Shown here piece after piece: positions 33,666-41,210 of a stretch of DNA of 64,000 bases. The stretch comes from JAKOQB01 sp036824465. Lineage in GTDB: Bacteria > Pseudomonadota > Gammaproteobacteria > Burkholderiales > Burkholderiaceae_F. The notes beneath the pieces were generated by a model. The model searched no databases and was not told the DNA's origin. It saw nothing but the letters and a program-made list of their open reading frames with translations. The first letter of the stretch is position 1. Each line of letters starts with the position of its first letter. The stretch spans positions 114,743 to 178,742 of the forward strand of contig DAITAC010000001.1 of assembly GCA_036824465.1 (NCBI GenBank), written 5' to 3'. The translations under genes and the position numbers were made by a program.

Positions 33666-35087
33666 ATGAGCGCCGTACTCAAACCAACTCGTTCCACCGG
33701 CGACTACGTCGTCGCCGATCTGAAACTGGCGGACTGGGGCCGCAAGGAAATCCGCATCGCCGAAACGGAGATGCCGGGCCTGATGGCGATCCGCGAGGAA
33801 TTCGCCTCCAGGCAGCCGCTGCGCGGTGCGCGCATCACCGGGTCGCTGCACATGACGATCCAGACCGCGGTCCTGATCGAGACATTGAAGGCGCTCGGTG
33901 CACAGGTCCGCTGGGCGAGCTGCAACATCTTTTCCACCCAGGATCACGCCGCAGCGGCAATCGCTGCCGCCGGCACCGCAGTGTTCGCAGTCAAGGGCGA
34001 GTCACTCGATGATTACTGGGACTACACACACCGCATTTTCGAGTGGCCCGATAGCGGCTACTCGAACATGATCCTCGATGACGGCGGCGACGCCACCCTG
34101 CTGCTGCATCTGGGAGCAAAGGCGGAAAAAGATCCGGCCGTGATCTCAAATTCGACGAGCGAGGAGGAAACGTCCCTGTTCAAGACGATCAAGGCCAAGC
34201 TCGCCAAGGAGCCGACCTGGTATTCGACGCGCCTGGCCAAGATCAAAGGCGTGACCGAAGAAACGACAACGGGCGTGAAGCGCCTGTACCAGATGGCCAA
34301 GGAAGGCAAGCTCGCGTTTCCGGCGATCAACGTCAACGATTCAGTCACCAAGAGCAAGTTCGACAACCTGTACGGTTGCCGCGAGTCGCTGGTCGACGGC
34401 ATCAAGCGCGCCACCGACGTGATGATTGCCGGCAAGGTCGCCGTTGTGTGTGGTTATGGTGACGTGGGCAAAGGCTCGGCGCAGGCGCTGCGCGCATTGA
34501 GCGCGCAGGTGTGGGTGACCGAGATCGATCCGATCTGCGCGCTGCAGGCGGCGATGGAGGGTTATCGCGTGGTGACAACGGACTACGCGGCTGACAAGGC
34601 CGACATCTTCGTCACCGCGACCGGCAACTTCCAGGTGATCACGCACGAGCACATGTTGAAGATGAAGGATCAGGCAATCGTCTGCAACATCGGGCATTTC
34701 GACAACGAAATCGATGTCGCATCGCTGAAGCAGTACAAGTGGGAAGAGATCAAGCCGCAGGTCGATCACGTAATCTTCCCCGACGGCAAACGGATCATCC
34801 TGCTGGCACAGGGCCGTCTCGTGAACCTCGGATGCGGCACAGGACATCCGAGTTACGTGATGTCGTCGTCGTTCTCCAACCAGGTGATCGCGCAGATCGA
34901 GTTGTTTACCCACACTGACAAATACCCGATCGGTGTGTACGTGCTGCCCAAGCATCTGGACGAAAAAGTCGCACGACTGCAGCTGAAGAAACTGGGCGCG
35001 CAGCTGACCGAACTGACCGATGATCAGGCGCGCTACATCGGGGTCAGTAAGGCCGGGCCCTACAAGTCCGACCAGTATCGGTACTAA
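33666..35087 (+). CDS. ahcY: Adenosylhomocysteinase (SAH hydrolase)
   Basis: AhcY splits S-adenosylhomocysteine into adenosine and homocysteine using tightly bound NAD. The 473-residue protein has the substrate motif TGSLHMTIQTAVLIETL, VFAVKGES, the NAD-binding VCGYGDVGKGSA, VTEIDPICALQAAMEGY and the C-terminal KSDQYRY, with lysine and tyrosine reaching the partner subunit. ATG 33666 follows AAAGGAGGG; the frame upstream is the riboswitch. It is controlled by the SAH riboswitch directly upstream. The holin-family and metF genes follow after an intervening ketopantoate-reductase-like gene. Confidence 0.97.
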   Translation: MSAVLKPTRSTGDYVVADLKLADWGRKEIRIAETEMPGLMAIREEFASRQPLRGARITGSLHMTIQTAVLIETLKALGAQVRWASCNIFSTQDHAAAAIAAAGTAVFAVKGESLDDYWDYTHRIFEWPDSGYSNMILDDGGDATLLLHLGAKAEKDPAVISNSTSEEETSLFKTIKAKLAKEPTWYSTRLAKIKGVTEETTTGVKRLYQMAKEGKLAFPAINVNDSVTKSKFDNLYGCRESLVDGIKRATDVMIAGKVAVVCGYGDVGKGSAQALRALSAQVWVTEIDPICALQAAMEGYRVVTTDYAADKADIFVTATGNFQVITHEHMLKMKDQAIVCNIGHFDNEIDVASLKQYKWEEIKPQVDHVIFPDGKRIILLAQGRLVNLGCGTGHPSYVMSSSFSNQVIAQIELFTHTDKYPIGVYVLPKHLDEKVARLQLKKLGAQLTELTDDQARYIGVSKAGPYKSDQYRY

Positions 35088-35099
35088 GAACCGTCGGGG

Positions 35100-35174
35100 G
35101 TCGGGAGTCGGGAGCAGGATCTGAGACTTCTGTCGGCGAGCCCGAAGCACTTTTCCCGACTCCTGACTCCCGAC
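35100..35174. repeat. Imperfect inverted repeat, GTCGGnAGTCGGnAG type (copy 2)
   Basis: Arms GTCGGGAGTCGGGAG (35100-35114) and CTCCTGACTCCCGAC (35160-35174) pair at 14 of 15 positions, with 45 nt between. The right arm ends three bases before the next start codon, so a folded transcript could mask that start. The same arm sequence, slightly changed, forms the repeat at 1508-1607. Confidence 0.6.
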
Positions 35175-35177
35175 TGA

Positions 35178-36113
35178 ATGAAGATGCGAATCCTTGTCAT
35201 GGGCGCTGGCGGCGTCGGCGGCTACTTCGGTGCGCTGTACGCACAAGCCGGCCACGAGGTTACGTTGGTCGCGCGCGGCGCTCATCTGGCCGCGCTGCGC
35301 GCGAACGGACTGCGGATCGAAAGCAGCGTGACGCCGCTGCACCTCGCATCGGTGCAAGCTACGGATAACCCGTCCACTGCGGGCGCAGTCGACGTCGTGA
35401 TGTTCTGCACCAAGCTGTGGGACGTCGAGTCGGCCGGGAAGCAGATCACACCGGTCGTCGCGGGCGGTGGCGTCGTGATTCCGTTCCAGAACGGCGTGGA
35501 TAGCCACGTGATCCTGCAGCGCGTGCTTGGCGCGACGCACGTGGCCGGCGGTGTTGCGCAGATTGCCGCAGTGATCAAGTCGCCCGGCGTCATTGCGCAC
35601 ACCGGCACGATGGCGCGGCTGCAGGTGGGTGCATTCACACCCGTGCTAGCGGACAAGGTTCAGGCATTTGCCGATGCCGGCAAGGCGGCGGGAGTCAACA
35701 TCGTCGCCGTCGATGACATTGAAAAGGCGTTGTGGCAGAAGTTTGCGATGCTCGCCGCGCTGTCGGGGGTCACCTGCCTGGCGCGGCAACCGGTTGGCTT
35801 CGTGCGCGCAGATCCGGAACTGCGCGCGACCATCACCGCGGCCGTGCGCGAAGCTTTTGTGCTGGCACGGAAGAAAGGCATCGCACTTGGCGACGACTTC
35901 GTCGATCGCCAGCTCGCGTTTCTCGATGGGCTTCCAGCTGAAATGCGTTCATCGATGCTGAACGATCTCACCGCAGGGAACCGGCTCGAAGCTCCTTGGC
36001 TGGCCGGCGCCGTGGTGCGGATGGCAAAAGAGCTCGATCTTGCCGTGCCGGTAAGCACCACCATCTATGCGGCGATGAAGCCTTACGTCGAAGGCGCCCG
36101 GCGCGCCGATTGA
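35178..36113 (+). CDS. 2-dehydropantoate 2-reductase family protein
   Basis: This 311-residue NADPH-dependent reductase has the ApbA/PanE fold. The Rossmann motif MGAGGVGGYFGALYAQAGHEV starts at residue 8, the active-site lysine lies in KALWQKFAMLAALSGVTCL, and the substrate-binding glutamate region NRLEAPWLAGAVVRM is present. True PanE reduces ketopantoate for coenzyme A synthesis, but paralogues act on other 2-keto acids. It is inserted between ahcY and the holin-metF pair. The start is ATG 35178 or the second ATG at 35184; no clear ribosome site, since the upstream bases are the inverted repeat. Confidence 0.88.
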   Translation: MKMRILVMGAGGVGGYFGALYAQAGHEVTLVARGAHLAALRANGLRIESSVTPLHLASVQATDNPSTAGAVDVVMFCTKLWDVESAGKQITPVVAGGGVVIPFQNGVDSHVILQRVLGATHVAGGVAQIAAVIKSPGVIAHTGTMARLQVGAFTPVLADKVQAFADAGKAAGVNIVAVDDIEKALWQKFAMLAALSGVTCLARQPVGFVRADPELRATITAAVREAFVLARKKGIALGDDFVDRQLAFLDGLPAEMRSSMLNDLTAGNRLEAPWLAGAVVRMAKELDLAVPVSTTIYAAMKPYVEGARRAD

Positions 36114-36127
36114 GAAAGGACCGCTCG

Positions 36128-36469
36128 ATGCGCATCCTGCTGGTATGGATCCTCAATTCCCTTGCGCTTTACCTCGTGACGATGTTGCTGCCCGGGGTGC
36201 GCATCATCGAGTGGTGGCCGCACGCACTGCTCGCCGTGCTGGTGCTCGGGCTCGTCAATGCGCTCGTGAGGCCGATCCTCGTGATCCTGACGCTGCCGAT
36301 CACCCTGCTCACGCTTGGGTTGTTCCTGCTCGTGCTGAATGCGCTGCTGTTCTGGGCGGTTGGGTCGATGCTCGAAGGCTTCAGGGTCGATGGGTTCTGG
36401 TGGGCAATGGGCGGGGCGCTGCTGTACAGCCTTTTCTCGTCGGCTTTCTCCACTGTGCTGAGCAAATGA
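36128..36469 (+). CDS. Phage holin family (PF04020-type) membrane protein
   Basis: This 113-residue integral membrane protein has four predicted helices: ILLVWILNSLALYLVTMLL, HALLAVLVLGLVNALVRP, LITLLTLGLFLLVLNALLFW-like and WWAMGGALLYSLFSSAFS. The NALVRPIL and LLTLGLF segments are typical of this widespread YvlD-like family, named for holins but not phage-borne here. It is normally found between ahcY and metF in betaproteobacteria. The stop overlaps the metF start (ATGA). Function unknown. Confidence 0.9.
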   Translation: MRILLVWILNSLALYLVTMLLPGVRIIEWWPHALLAVLVLGLVNALVRPILVILTLPITLLTLGLFLLVLNALLFWAVGSMLEGFRVDGFWWAMGGALLYSLFSSAFSTVLSK

Positions 36470-37311
36470 CGCAGCAAGCGGGCACGTTCAGCTTCGAGTT
36501 CTTCCCGCCCAAGACACCGGAGGGCGTGGAAAAGCTGCGCGCGGCGCGCGCACGCCTGGCCGAGGTCAAACCGGCATTCTTTTCAGTGACGTTTGGCGCC
36601 GGCGGTTCGACCAAGGAAGGCACCTGGAACACGGTGATGGAAATCCACGCCGAAGGCCGCCCGGTGGCGCCGCATATCTCGTGCATTGGCACCACGCGCG
36701 AGCAGGTCACGCAACTGATCACCGGGTACAAGAGCGCCGGCATCCGGCGCATGGTGGCCTTGCGGGGCGATCTGCCGTCGGGCGCCGCGGGCGGCGCGGG
36801 TGATTTTCGCCATGCGAACGAACTGGTGGAGTTCATCCGCGCCGCGACCGGCGACTGGTTTCACATCGAAGTCGCCGCCTATCCGGAGATGCATCCGCAG
36901 GCGCGCTCGCCGGCCGAGGATCTGCACAACTTCCTGCGCAAGGTGCGCGCCGGTGCCAACTCGGCAATCACGCAGTACTTCTACAACTCGGATGCCTATT
37001 TTCGGTTCTGCGACGACGTCGAGGCCGCCGGCTGCAGGATCGCAATCGTGCCCGGCATCATGCCGATCACCAACTTCACCCAACTGGCGCGCTTCTCCGA
37101 CAACTGCGGCGCCGAGATCCCGCGCTGGATTCGCCTGAAGCTCGCCAGCTTTGGCGACGACAAGGCGTCGATCCGCGCCTTCGGGCTCGACGTCGTGACC
37201 GACCTGTGTGAACAGCTTCTGTCGGTCGGCGCGCCCGGGCTGCACTTTTACACGATGAATCAGGCCGACGCGGCGCTGGAGATATGGCGGCGACTGGGTC
37301 TACCGAAGTAA
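36466..37311 (+). CDS. metF: Methylenetetrahydrofolate reductase
   Basis: MetF reduces 5,10-methylene-THF to 5-methyl-THF with FAD, supplying the methyl group for methionine. The 281-residue TIM-barrel protein shows FSFEFFPPKTPEG with the catalytic glutamate, SVTFGAGGSTKEGTW, ISCIGTTREQV, MVALRGDLPSG, VAAYPEMHPQA and QYFYNSDAYFRF. ATG 36466 overlaps the holin-family stop. It ends six bases before the convergent GST gene. Together with ahcY and metK it completes most of the SAM recycling path in this window. Confidence 0.96.
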   Translation: MTQQAGTFSFEFFPPKTPEGVEKLRAARARLAEVKPAFFSVTFGAGGSTKEGTWNTVMEIHAEGRPVAPHISCIGTTREQVTQLITGYKSAGIRRMVALRGDLPSGAAGGAGDFRHANELVEFIRAATGDWFHIEVAAYPEMHPQARSPAEDLHNFLRKVRAGANSAITQYFYNSDAYFRFCDDVEAAGCRIAIVPGIMPITNFTQLARFSDNCGAEIPRWIRLKLASFGDDKASIRAFGLDVVTDLCEQLLSVGAPGLHFYTMNQADAALEIWRRLGLPK

Positions 37312-37317
37312 CGCGGC

Positions 37318-37980
37318 TTATCCCGGAGCTCGCCGATACGGCTCATCAAAGGCGACGAAGTCGTTCTCCTGCACCGCGGCCGCAAACCACTCCTTCATCG
37401 CCGGCAGCCCAAGCATGGTCTGCATGTACTCGTTGACGGTGGGCAAGAGCTTCGGTCGATAGGTATTGAAGCGCGTGACCACCGGCGCATAAAACGCGTC
37501 GGCGACGCTGAACTGCCCGAACAGGAACGGGCCGGAAGCCTTGTGACGTGCGCGCAGCCCCATCCACATCGCGGTGATGCGGTCGATATCGTTCTGCACC
37601 TCGATGTTCCATCCGAGCCCGGTGAGGTCCGCCGTGATGTTCATCCCCATGTTGTTGCGCAACGCCTGAAAGCCGGCATGCATCTCGGCGCAGATCGCGC
37701 GCGCCTCGGCGCGCAGCTTGGCATCGCGCGGCCATAATTGTTTTTCAGGGAATTTCTCGGCCAGGTGTTCAGCAATCGCCAACGTGTCCCACACCGTCAG
37801 GTCATCGTCAACCAGAACCGGCACCTTGCCGGTCGGAGCAAACGACAGCGCATCACGCTTGAAGGTCGGCGAGTTGAAGCTGAGTTCCACTTCATCAAAT
37901 GCAATGCCTGAATGGCGCATGAGCAGCCACGGTCGCAGCGACCACGACGAGTAGTTCTTGTTGCCGATCACGAGTTTCAC
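37318..37980 (-). CDS. Glutathione S-transferase family protein
   Basis: This 220-residue protein has an N-terminal thioredoxin-like domain starting MKLVIGNKNYSSWSLRPWLL, where a serine in the SSWSLRPW motif is the usual thiol-activating residue. TGKVPVLVDD with the cis-proline and the DTLAIAEHL glutathione-binding loop follow, then a helical C-terminal domain. The start is GTG 37980, matching the family; the longer frame is not conserved. Substrate unknown. It is convergent with metF and 37 nt downstream of another GST-fold gene. Confidence 0.9.
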   Translation of the reverse strand: MKLVIGNKNYSSWSLRPWLLMRHSGIAFDEVELSFNSPTFKRDALSFAPTGKVPVLVDDDLTVWDTLAIAEHLAEKFPEKQLWPRDAKLRAEARAICAEMHAGFQALRNNMGMNITADLTGLGWNIEVQNDIDRITAMWMGLRARHKASGPFLFGQFSVADAFYAPVVTRFNTYRPKLLPTVNEYMQTMLGLPAMKEWFAAAVQENDFVAFDEPYRRAPG

Positions 37981-38017
37981 GAATGCTCCTGGTTGACCGA
38001 AACAGCCGATTCTGCAA

Positions 38018-38650
38018 CTACTGCGTTGGCCAGTGCTCTTCAAAGATCGCCGCCACGCGTGGCTCGCATTCGATCGCCAGCAGCAGCGCATAGAAGCGCG
38101 GGCGGCTGGCCTTCAGATGCGCCCGGGTGCCGGACCACTTCGATACGACCGCCGCCAGCAGATCGAGCGCACCGAGGTGCTCTCCGCTCAGAAACGGCGT
38201 GGCCGGGAACGTATCGGCAAACGTATCCCACAGCTCGTGCAATCGCCTGCGGGTGCCGGCGCGTATGCGTTCGCTCGTCGCGTCGTCGCATTCACTGCAC
38301 CAGCGCTCCGGATAGTCGATCACGCCGATCGCCGCGTAGCAATTGGCGGCGATGTAGGTCAGCCCTCGGATTGCCTGCGCGCGCTGTGTCTCACTGCGCG
38401 GCAGCAAACCACTCGCCGGGTAGCGCAAGCCGAGGTCGATCAGGATCGCGGCGCTTTCGGTCAGCACGCTGCCATCGTCGAGCACGAGCGTAGGCACCTG
38501 CGCCAGCGGATTCACGCGTTTCAGTTCTTCCAACCCGGGGCCGGGCTGCCACGATGCCGCATCGAGCAGCCTGTAATCGGCTCCGATCACCTTCAGCGCG
38601 GCCTCGATCGCCGCCGCGCCGGAGCCCTTGGCTCCGTACAGAGTCAGCAC
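38018..38650 (-). CDS. Glutathione S-transferase-like protein
   Basis: This 210-residue GST-fold protein starts at GTG 38650: VLTLYGAKGSGAAAIEAALK, a thioredoxin-like start in which the usual Ser/Cys/Tyr active residue is replaced by a Gly-Ser-Gly region. NPLAQVPTLVLDDGSVLTES, the conserved glutathione-binding element, is intact, followed by the helical domain with a Cys pair (RWCSECDD). It may be a redox or dehalogenase-like relative; activity is not predictable. It is co-directional with the neighbouring GST gene and follows the cupin gene. Confidence 0.85.
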   Translation of the reverse strand: MLTLYGAKGSGAAAIEAALKVIGADYRLLDAASWQPGPGLEELKRVNPLAQVPTLVLDDGSVLTESAAILIDLGLRYPASGLLPRSETQRAQAIRGLTYIAANCYAAIGVIDYPERWCSECDDATSERIRAGTRRRLHELWDTFADTFPATPFLSGEHLGALDLLAAVVSKWSGTRAHLKASRPRFYALLLAIECEPRVAAIFEEHWPTQ

Positions 38651-38681
38651 GCTCTCCCCCTCGATCCGACCGTTGTTTTGC

Positions 38682-39002
38682 CTATGCGCTTGCGCCGCGT
38701 TCAACCACCAGCACTCGCGCTTCACCGCGCGGGCGCGCCACATGCTCGCAACCGCCCTCGGCGCAGAACACATCACCTGCACAGAGCGTTACCAGATATT
38801 CCCGCCCGCCCGCGCGATACTGCATGTCGACCACCCCATCGAGCACGGCGAACACCTCCGCACCATGATTCACGTGCCATCGGTGCGGCTGGTCGGTCCA
38901 ATGCAGGCGCGCCGTCACACTGTCGATGGCCACCAGCGGCAACATCGCCCACGCACGCCCGCTCAAGAATTCGCGCGCCCGGACAATCCTGGCGGCTGGC
39001 AT
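38682..39002 (-). CDS. Cupin-like protein linked to DUF2917 (locus 2)
   Basis: This 106-residue single-domain cupin has HVNHGAEVFAVLDGVVDMQY as motif 1 (one His and Glu visible) and CAGDVFCAEGGCEHVARPRG as motif 2. The start codon shares one base with the DUF2917 stop (TGATG), exactly as the GNAT gene does at locus 1, so it is coupled to DUF2917 and probably controlled by the divergent LysR gene. Metal ligands are incomplete compared with enzymatic cupins; a sensory or binding role is possible. Confidence 0.8.
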   Translation of the reverse strand: MPAARIVRAREFLSGRAWAMLPLVAIDSVTARLHWTDQPHRWHVNHGAEVFAVLDGVVDMQYRAGGREYLVTLCAGDVFCAEGGCEHVARPRGEARVLVVERGASA

Positions 39003-39460
39003 CAGATGAACTGGGCGAGCGTCGGCGCGGTGGCCGCGATACCGACCATCACGAGCGCCGGGATTGCGACACCGACCACCGCGGCCAAAGCCGCCAGCGT
39101 TCCGCGCGGCACGTGCGGCGACCATGCCGACGCTGAAGCCAGCGCCTTGCCCCTGCGCACAAGACCGCGCAGAGCGCCAATGCCGTGCTGAGCGAGCATG
39201 TGCAAACGACCGAGTGCGACAGGCTCGATCAACTCGATGCGCGTCGCGCCCGTTGCTTCGATCACCGCGCGCCGAGGCGAGTGCAGCGCAACCTCGTCGC
39301 CGGTGCGTGCAAATACGTCCTGCAACTGCCCTTCTTCGGTCAGCCAGAATCCGCCAAAGATGACTTTGACACGCGTGCCCGGCCGGCCTTCGAGCATCAG
39401 CAGCTGCTCGTAATCCAGATCGACTGTCCGTGACGTCACCGGTCCCCATTCGCCCATCAT
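39002..39460 (-). CDS. DUF2917 protein (locus 2)
   Basis: This 152-residue DUF2917 protein has LDYEQLLMLEGRPGTRVKVI, then GGFWLTEEGQLQDVFARTGD and IEATGATRIELIEPV, followed by a linker and a C-terminal hydrophobic helix (LAALAAVVGVAIPALVMVGI) that likely anchors it in the membrane. The ATG at 39460 has a GGAGG site five bases upstream; an in-frame GTG at 39472 overlaps that site and is less likely. It is divergent from a LysR gene and coupled to the cupin gene. Confidence 0.83.
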   Translation of the reverse strand: MMGEWGPVTSRTVDLDYEQLLMLEGRPGTRVKVIFGGFWLTEEGQLQDVFARTGDEVALHSPRRAVIEATGATRIELIEPVALGRLHMLAQHGIGALRGLVRRGKALASASAWSPHVPRGTLAALAAVVGVAIPALVMVGIAATAPTLAQFI

Positions 39461-39607
39461 GACAACCTCCACTGCTTGATCCTGCGGTTGCGCCCTTGCG
39501 GCTACTTCTTGCCTTGCGGCGTAGCTGAATTAGAGGCTGATCAGGCGGCGCGGACAAACGAAAAGTGCGCAATTGATGCATGCATGATTCGCATGTATGG
39601 TGCCGAC

Positions 39608-40582
39608 ATGGTTTCTCGCACTTCTGCGTCGCGACCGCCCGGCACGCGCCGGCGACGGCCGATCCAGCTCGCCGCGTTGCGCGGGTTCGAATCTGCCGCG
39701 CGCCTGCTGTCGTTCACGCTCGCGGCCAACGAACTGGCGCTGACGCAATCGTCGATCAGCCGGCAGATCAGTTCTCTGGAGCGTCAGGTCGGCAAGCCAC
39801 TGTTCCTGCGCAGGACGCGCGCGCTCGAGCTGACGCCCGCGGGCGAGCGGCTGCAACGCGCTGTGCAGCAGGCGCTGGTCGGAATCGATCGCAGCGTCGA
39901 TGAGATCCGCGGGGTCGGGCTGCCGCCGCGCATCACGCTCACGACGTATGCGTCATTTGCATCCTTGTGGCTGGTGCCGCGTCTGGCGGTGTTTCAGCGC
40001 GCGCATCCGGAGATCGAAATCCGCATCGACGCGGGCGATCGCTTCATCGATCTGCAGAAGGAGGGCGTGGATCTGGCGCTGCGCTGGTGCCGCCCGGATC
40101 GAACACCGTTGCCGAGCGATGCGATCGAACTGATGGAAGAGTTCGTGACGCCGGCTCTCAGCAGCCGGCTGATCGAGCGCACGCGCGTGACCCTGAACGC
40201 GCCCGCCGACCTGTACAAGCTTCCGCTGCTCGACATGGACGACACGATGCCCAGTTCGATCGCCAGCAGCTGGGCGCGCTGGTTCGATTTCGCGCAGGTG
40301 CCCTCGCAATCGCCGGCGGGCGGTCGCATGATGTTCTCATTCATCGATCAGGCGGTGCAGGCCGCCGTGCGCGGTCAGGGCGCGGTGATGGGACGCTCGC
40401 CGCTGATCGACGATTCGGTCGCCAGCGGCGACCTGATGACTCCCTTTCCGCAGTTGCGCATGCGCACCGGGTACCGCTACTACCTGATCGTCAATCCCGA
40501 CCGTGCGCGACTGCCGCATGTGGCGGCGTTCACCCAGTGGCTGCTTGAGGAGTTCAGGCGCGGCCCGCAGCGATTGACCTGA
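39608..40582 (+). CDS. LysR-family regulator, GcvA-like (locus 2)
   Basis: This 324-residue LysR regulator has an HTH at about residues 15-75 (IQLAALRGFESAARLLSFTL, SSISRQISSLERQVGKPLF) and a GcvA-type effector domain (FASLWLVPRLAVF, EGVDLALRWCRP, GAVMGRSPLIDD). ATG 39608 is preferred; an ATG at 39584 is possible. The 147-bp region shared with the divergent DUF2917 gene contains an ATGCATGCAT palindrome (overlapping TTCGCATG) that could be part of the operator. It is clearly homologous to the LysR at 20934. Confidence 0.92.
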   Translation: MVSRTSASRPPGTRRRRPIQLAALRGFESAARLLSFTLAANELALTQSSISRQISSLERQVGKPLFLRRTRALELTPAGERLQRAVQQALVGIDRSVDEIRGVGLPPRITLTTYASFASLWLVPRLAVFQRAHPEIEIRIDAGDRFIDLQKEGVDLALRWCRPDRTPLPSDAIELMEEFVTPALSSRLIERTRVTLNAPADLYKLPLLDMDDTMPSSIASSWARWFDFAQVPSQSPAGGRMMFSFIDQAVQAAVRGQGAVMGRSPLIDDSVASGDLMTPFPQLRMRTGYRYYLIVNPDRARLPHVAAFTQWLLEEFRRGPQRLT

Positions 40583-40604
40583 CCGCGGGTTGAAGGACGA
40601 TCGA

Positions 40605-41180
40605 CTAAAGTGAACCTGCTTCGGTGAGCGCCAGATCAAGGCGGATGTCGTGCGGTTTCGGTTTGATCGAACTGACACGCGCACAGTCGAAGGCGATGCC
40701 GACTGTGACCGGCCGCGGCGAGGTGCGCGCCAGTGCGCGATCGTAGTAGCCACCGCCGTAGCCGAGCCGATAGCGGTTCTCGTCGATGCCAAGGCACGGA
40801 ATCAGCACCAGCTGCGGCTTCATCCGCTGCTTGGTTGCCGGCACCTGAATGCCGTATTCGCCCGCCTCCATCGGCGTCTTCGGCGTCCACGGGGCGAACT
40901 CGAGGCCATCACCCACGACGACGGGCAAGCCGGCCTGCCGCAAGGTATTTTCGGCCAGCCATGTCGTGACCAGCGGCGCCAGGTTCGGCTCACCCTTGAT
41001 CGGCCAGAAAAACGCCAACCGCGTCACCGGCATCGTGCGCAGCCAGCGCGAAACGCGATTGATCAGCACGCGTTCACGCTCGGCGCGATCTTCCAGGTTC
41101 ATCCGCGCCGACAGTAAACGCGCACGCATCCCGCCCCGTTCAGGATCGGATGAAACTCCGCTGATCGTGTTGGTCGTCAT
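40605..41180 (-). CDS. 5-formyltetrahydrofolate cyclo-ligase
   Basis: This 191-residue enzyme converts 5-formyl-THF to 5,10-methenyl-THF with ATP, salvaging a storage folate. The hallmark GYGGGYYDR is present, with an N-terminal ARLLSARMNL start and LVLIPCLGIDE. It diverges from slt across only 30 nt, a conserved betaproteobacterial arrangement. It connects to metF and folB in the window through folate metabolism. Confidence 0.93.
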   Translation of the reverse strand: MTTNTISGVSSDPERGGMRARLLSARMNLEDRAERERVLINRVSRWLRTMPVTRLAFFWPIKGEPNLAPLVTTWLAENTLRQAGLPVVVGDGLEFAPWTPKTPMEAGEYGIQVPATKQRMKPQLVLIPCLGIDENRYRLGYGGGYYDRALARTSPRPVTVGIAFDCARVSSIKPKPHDIRLDLALTEAGSL

Positions 41181-41210
41181 CTTTCTGCACCGCGTGGTAC
41201 CGTGGACTCG

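Noticed and set aside
36128..36469. A prophage remnant suggested by the holin-family name
   Set aside because: PF04020-type proteins are common housekeeping membrane proteins between ahcY and metF; no other phage genes are present.
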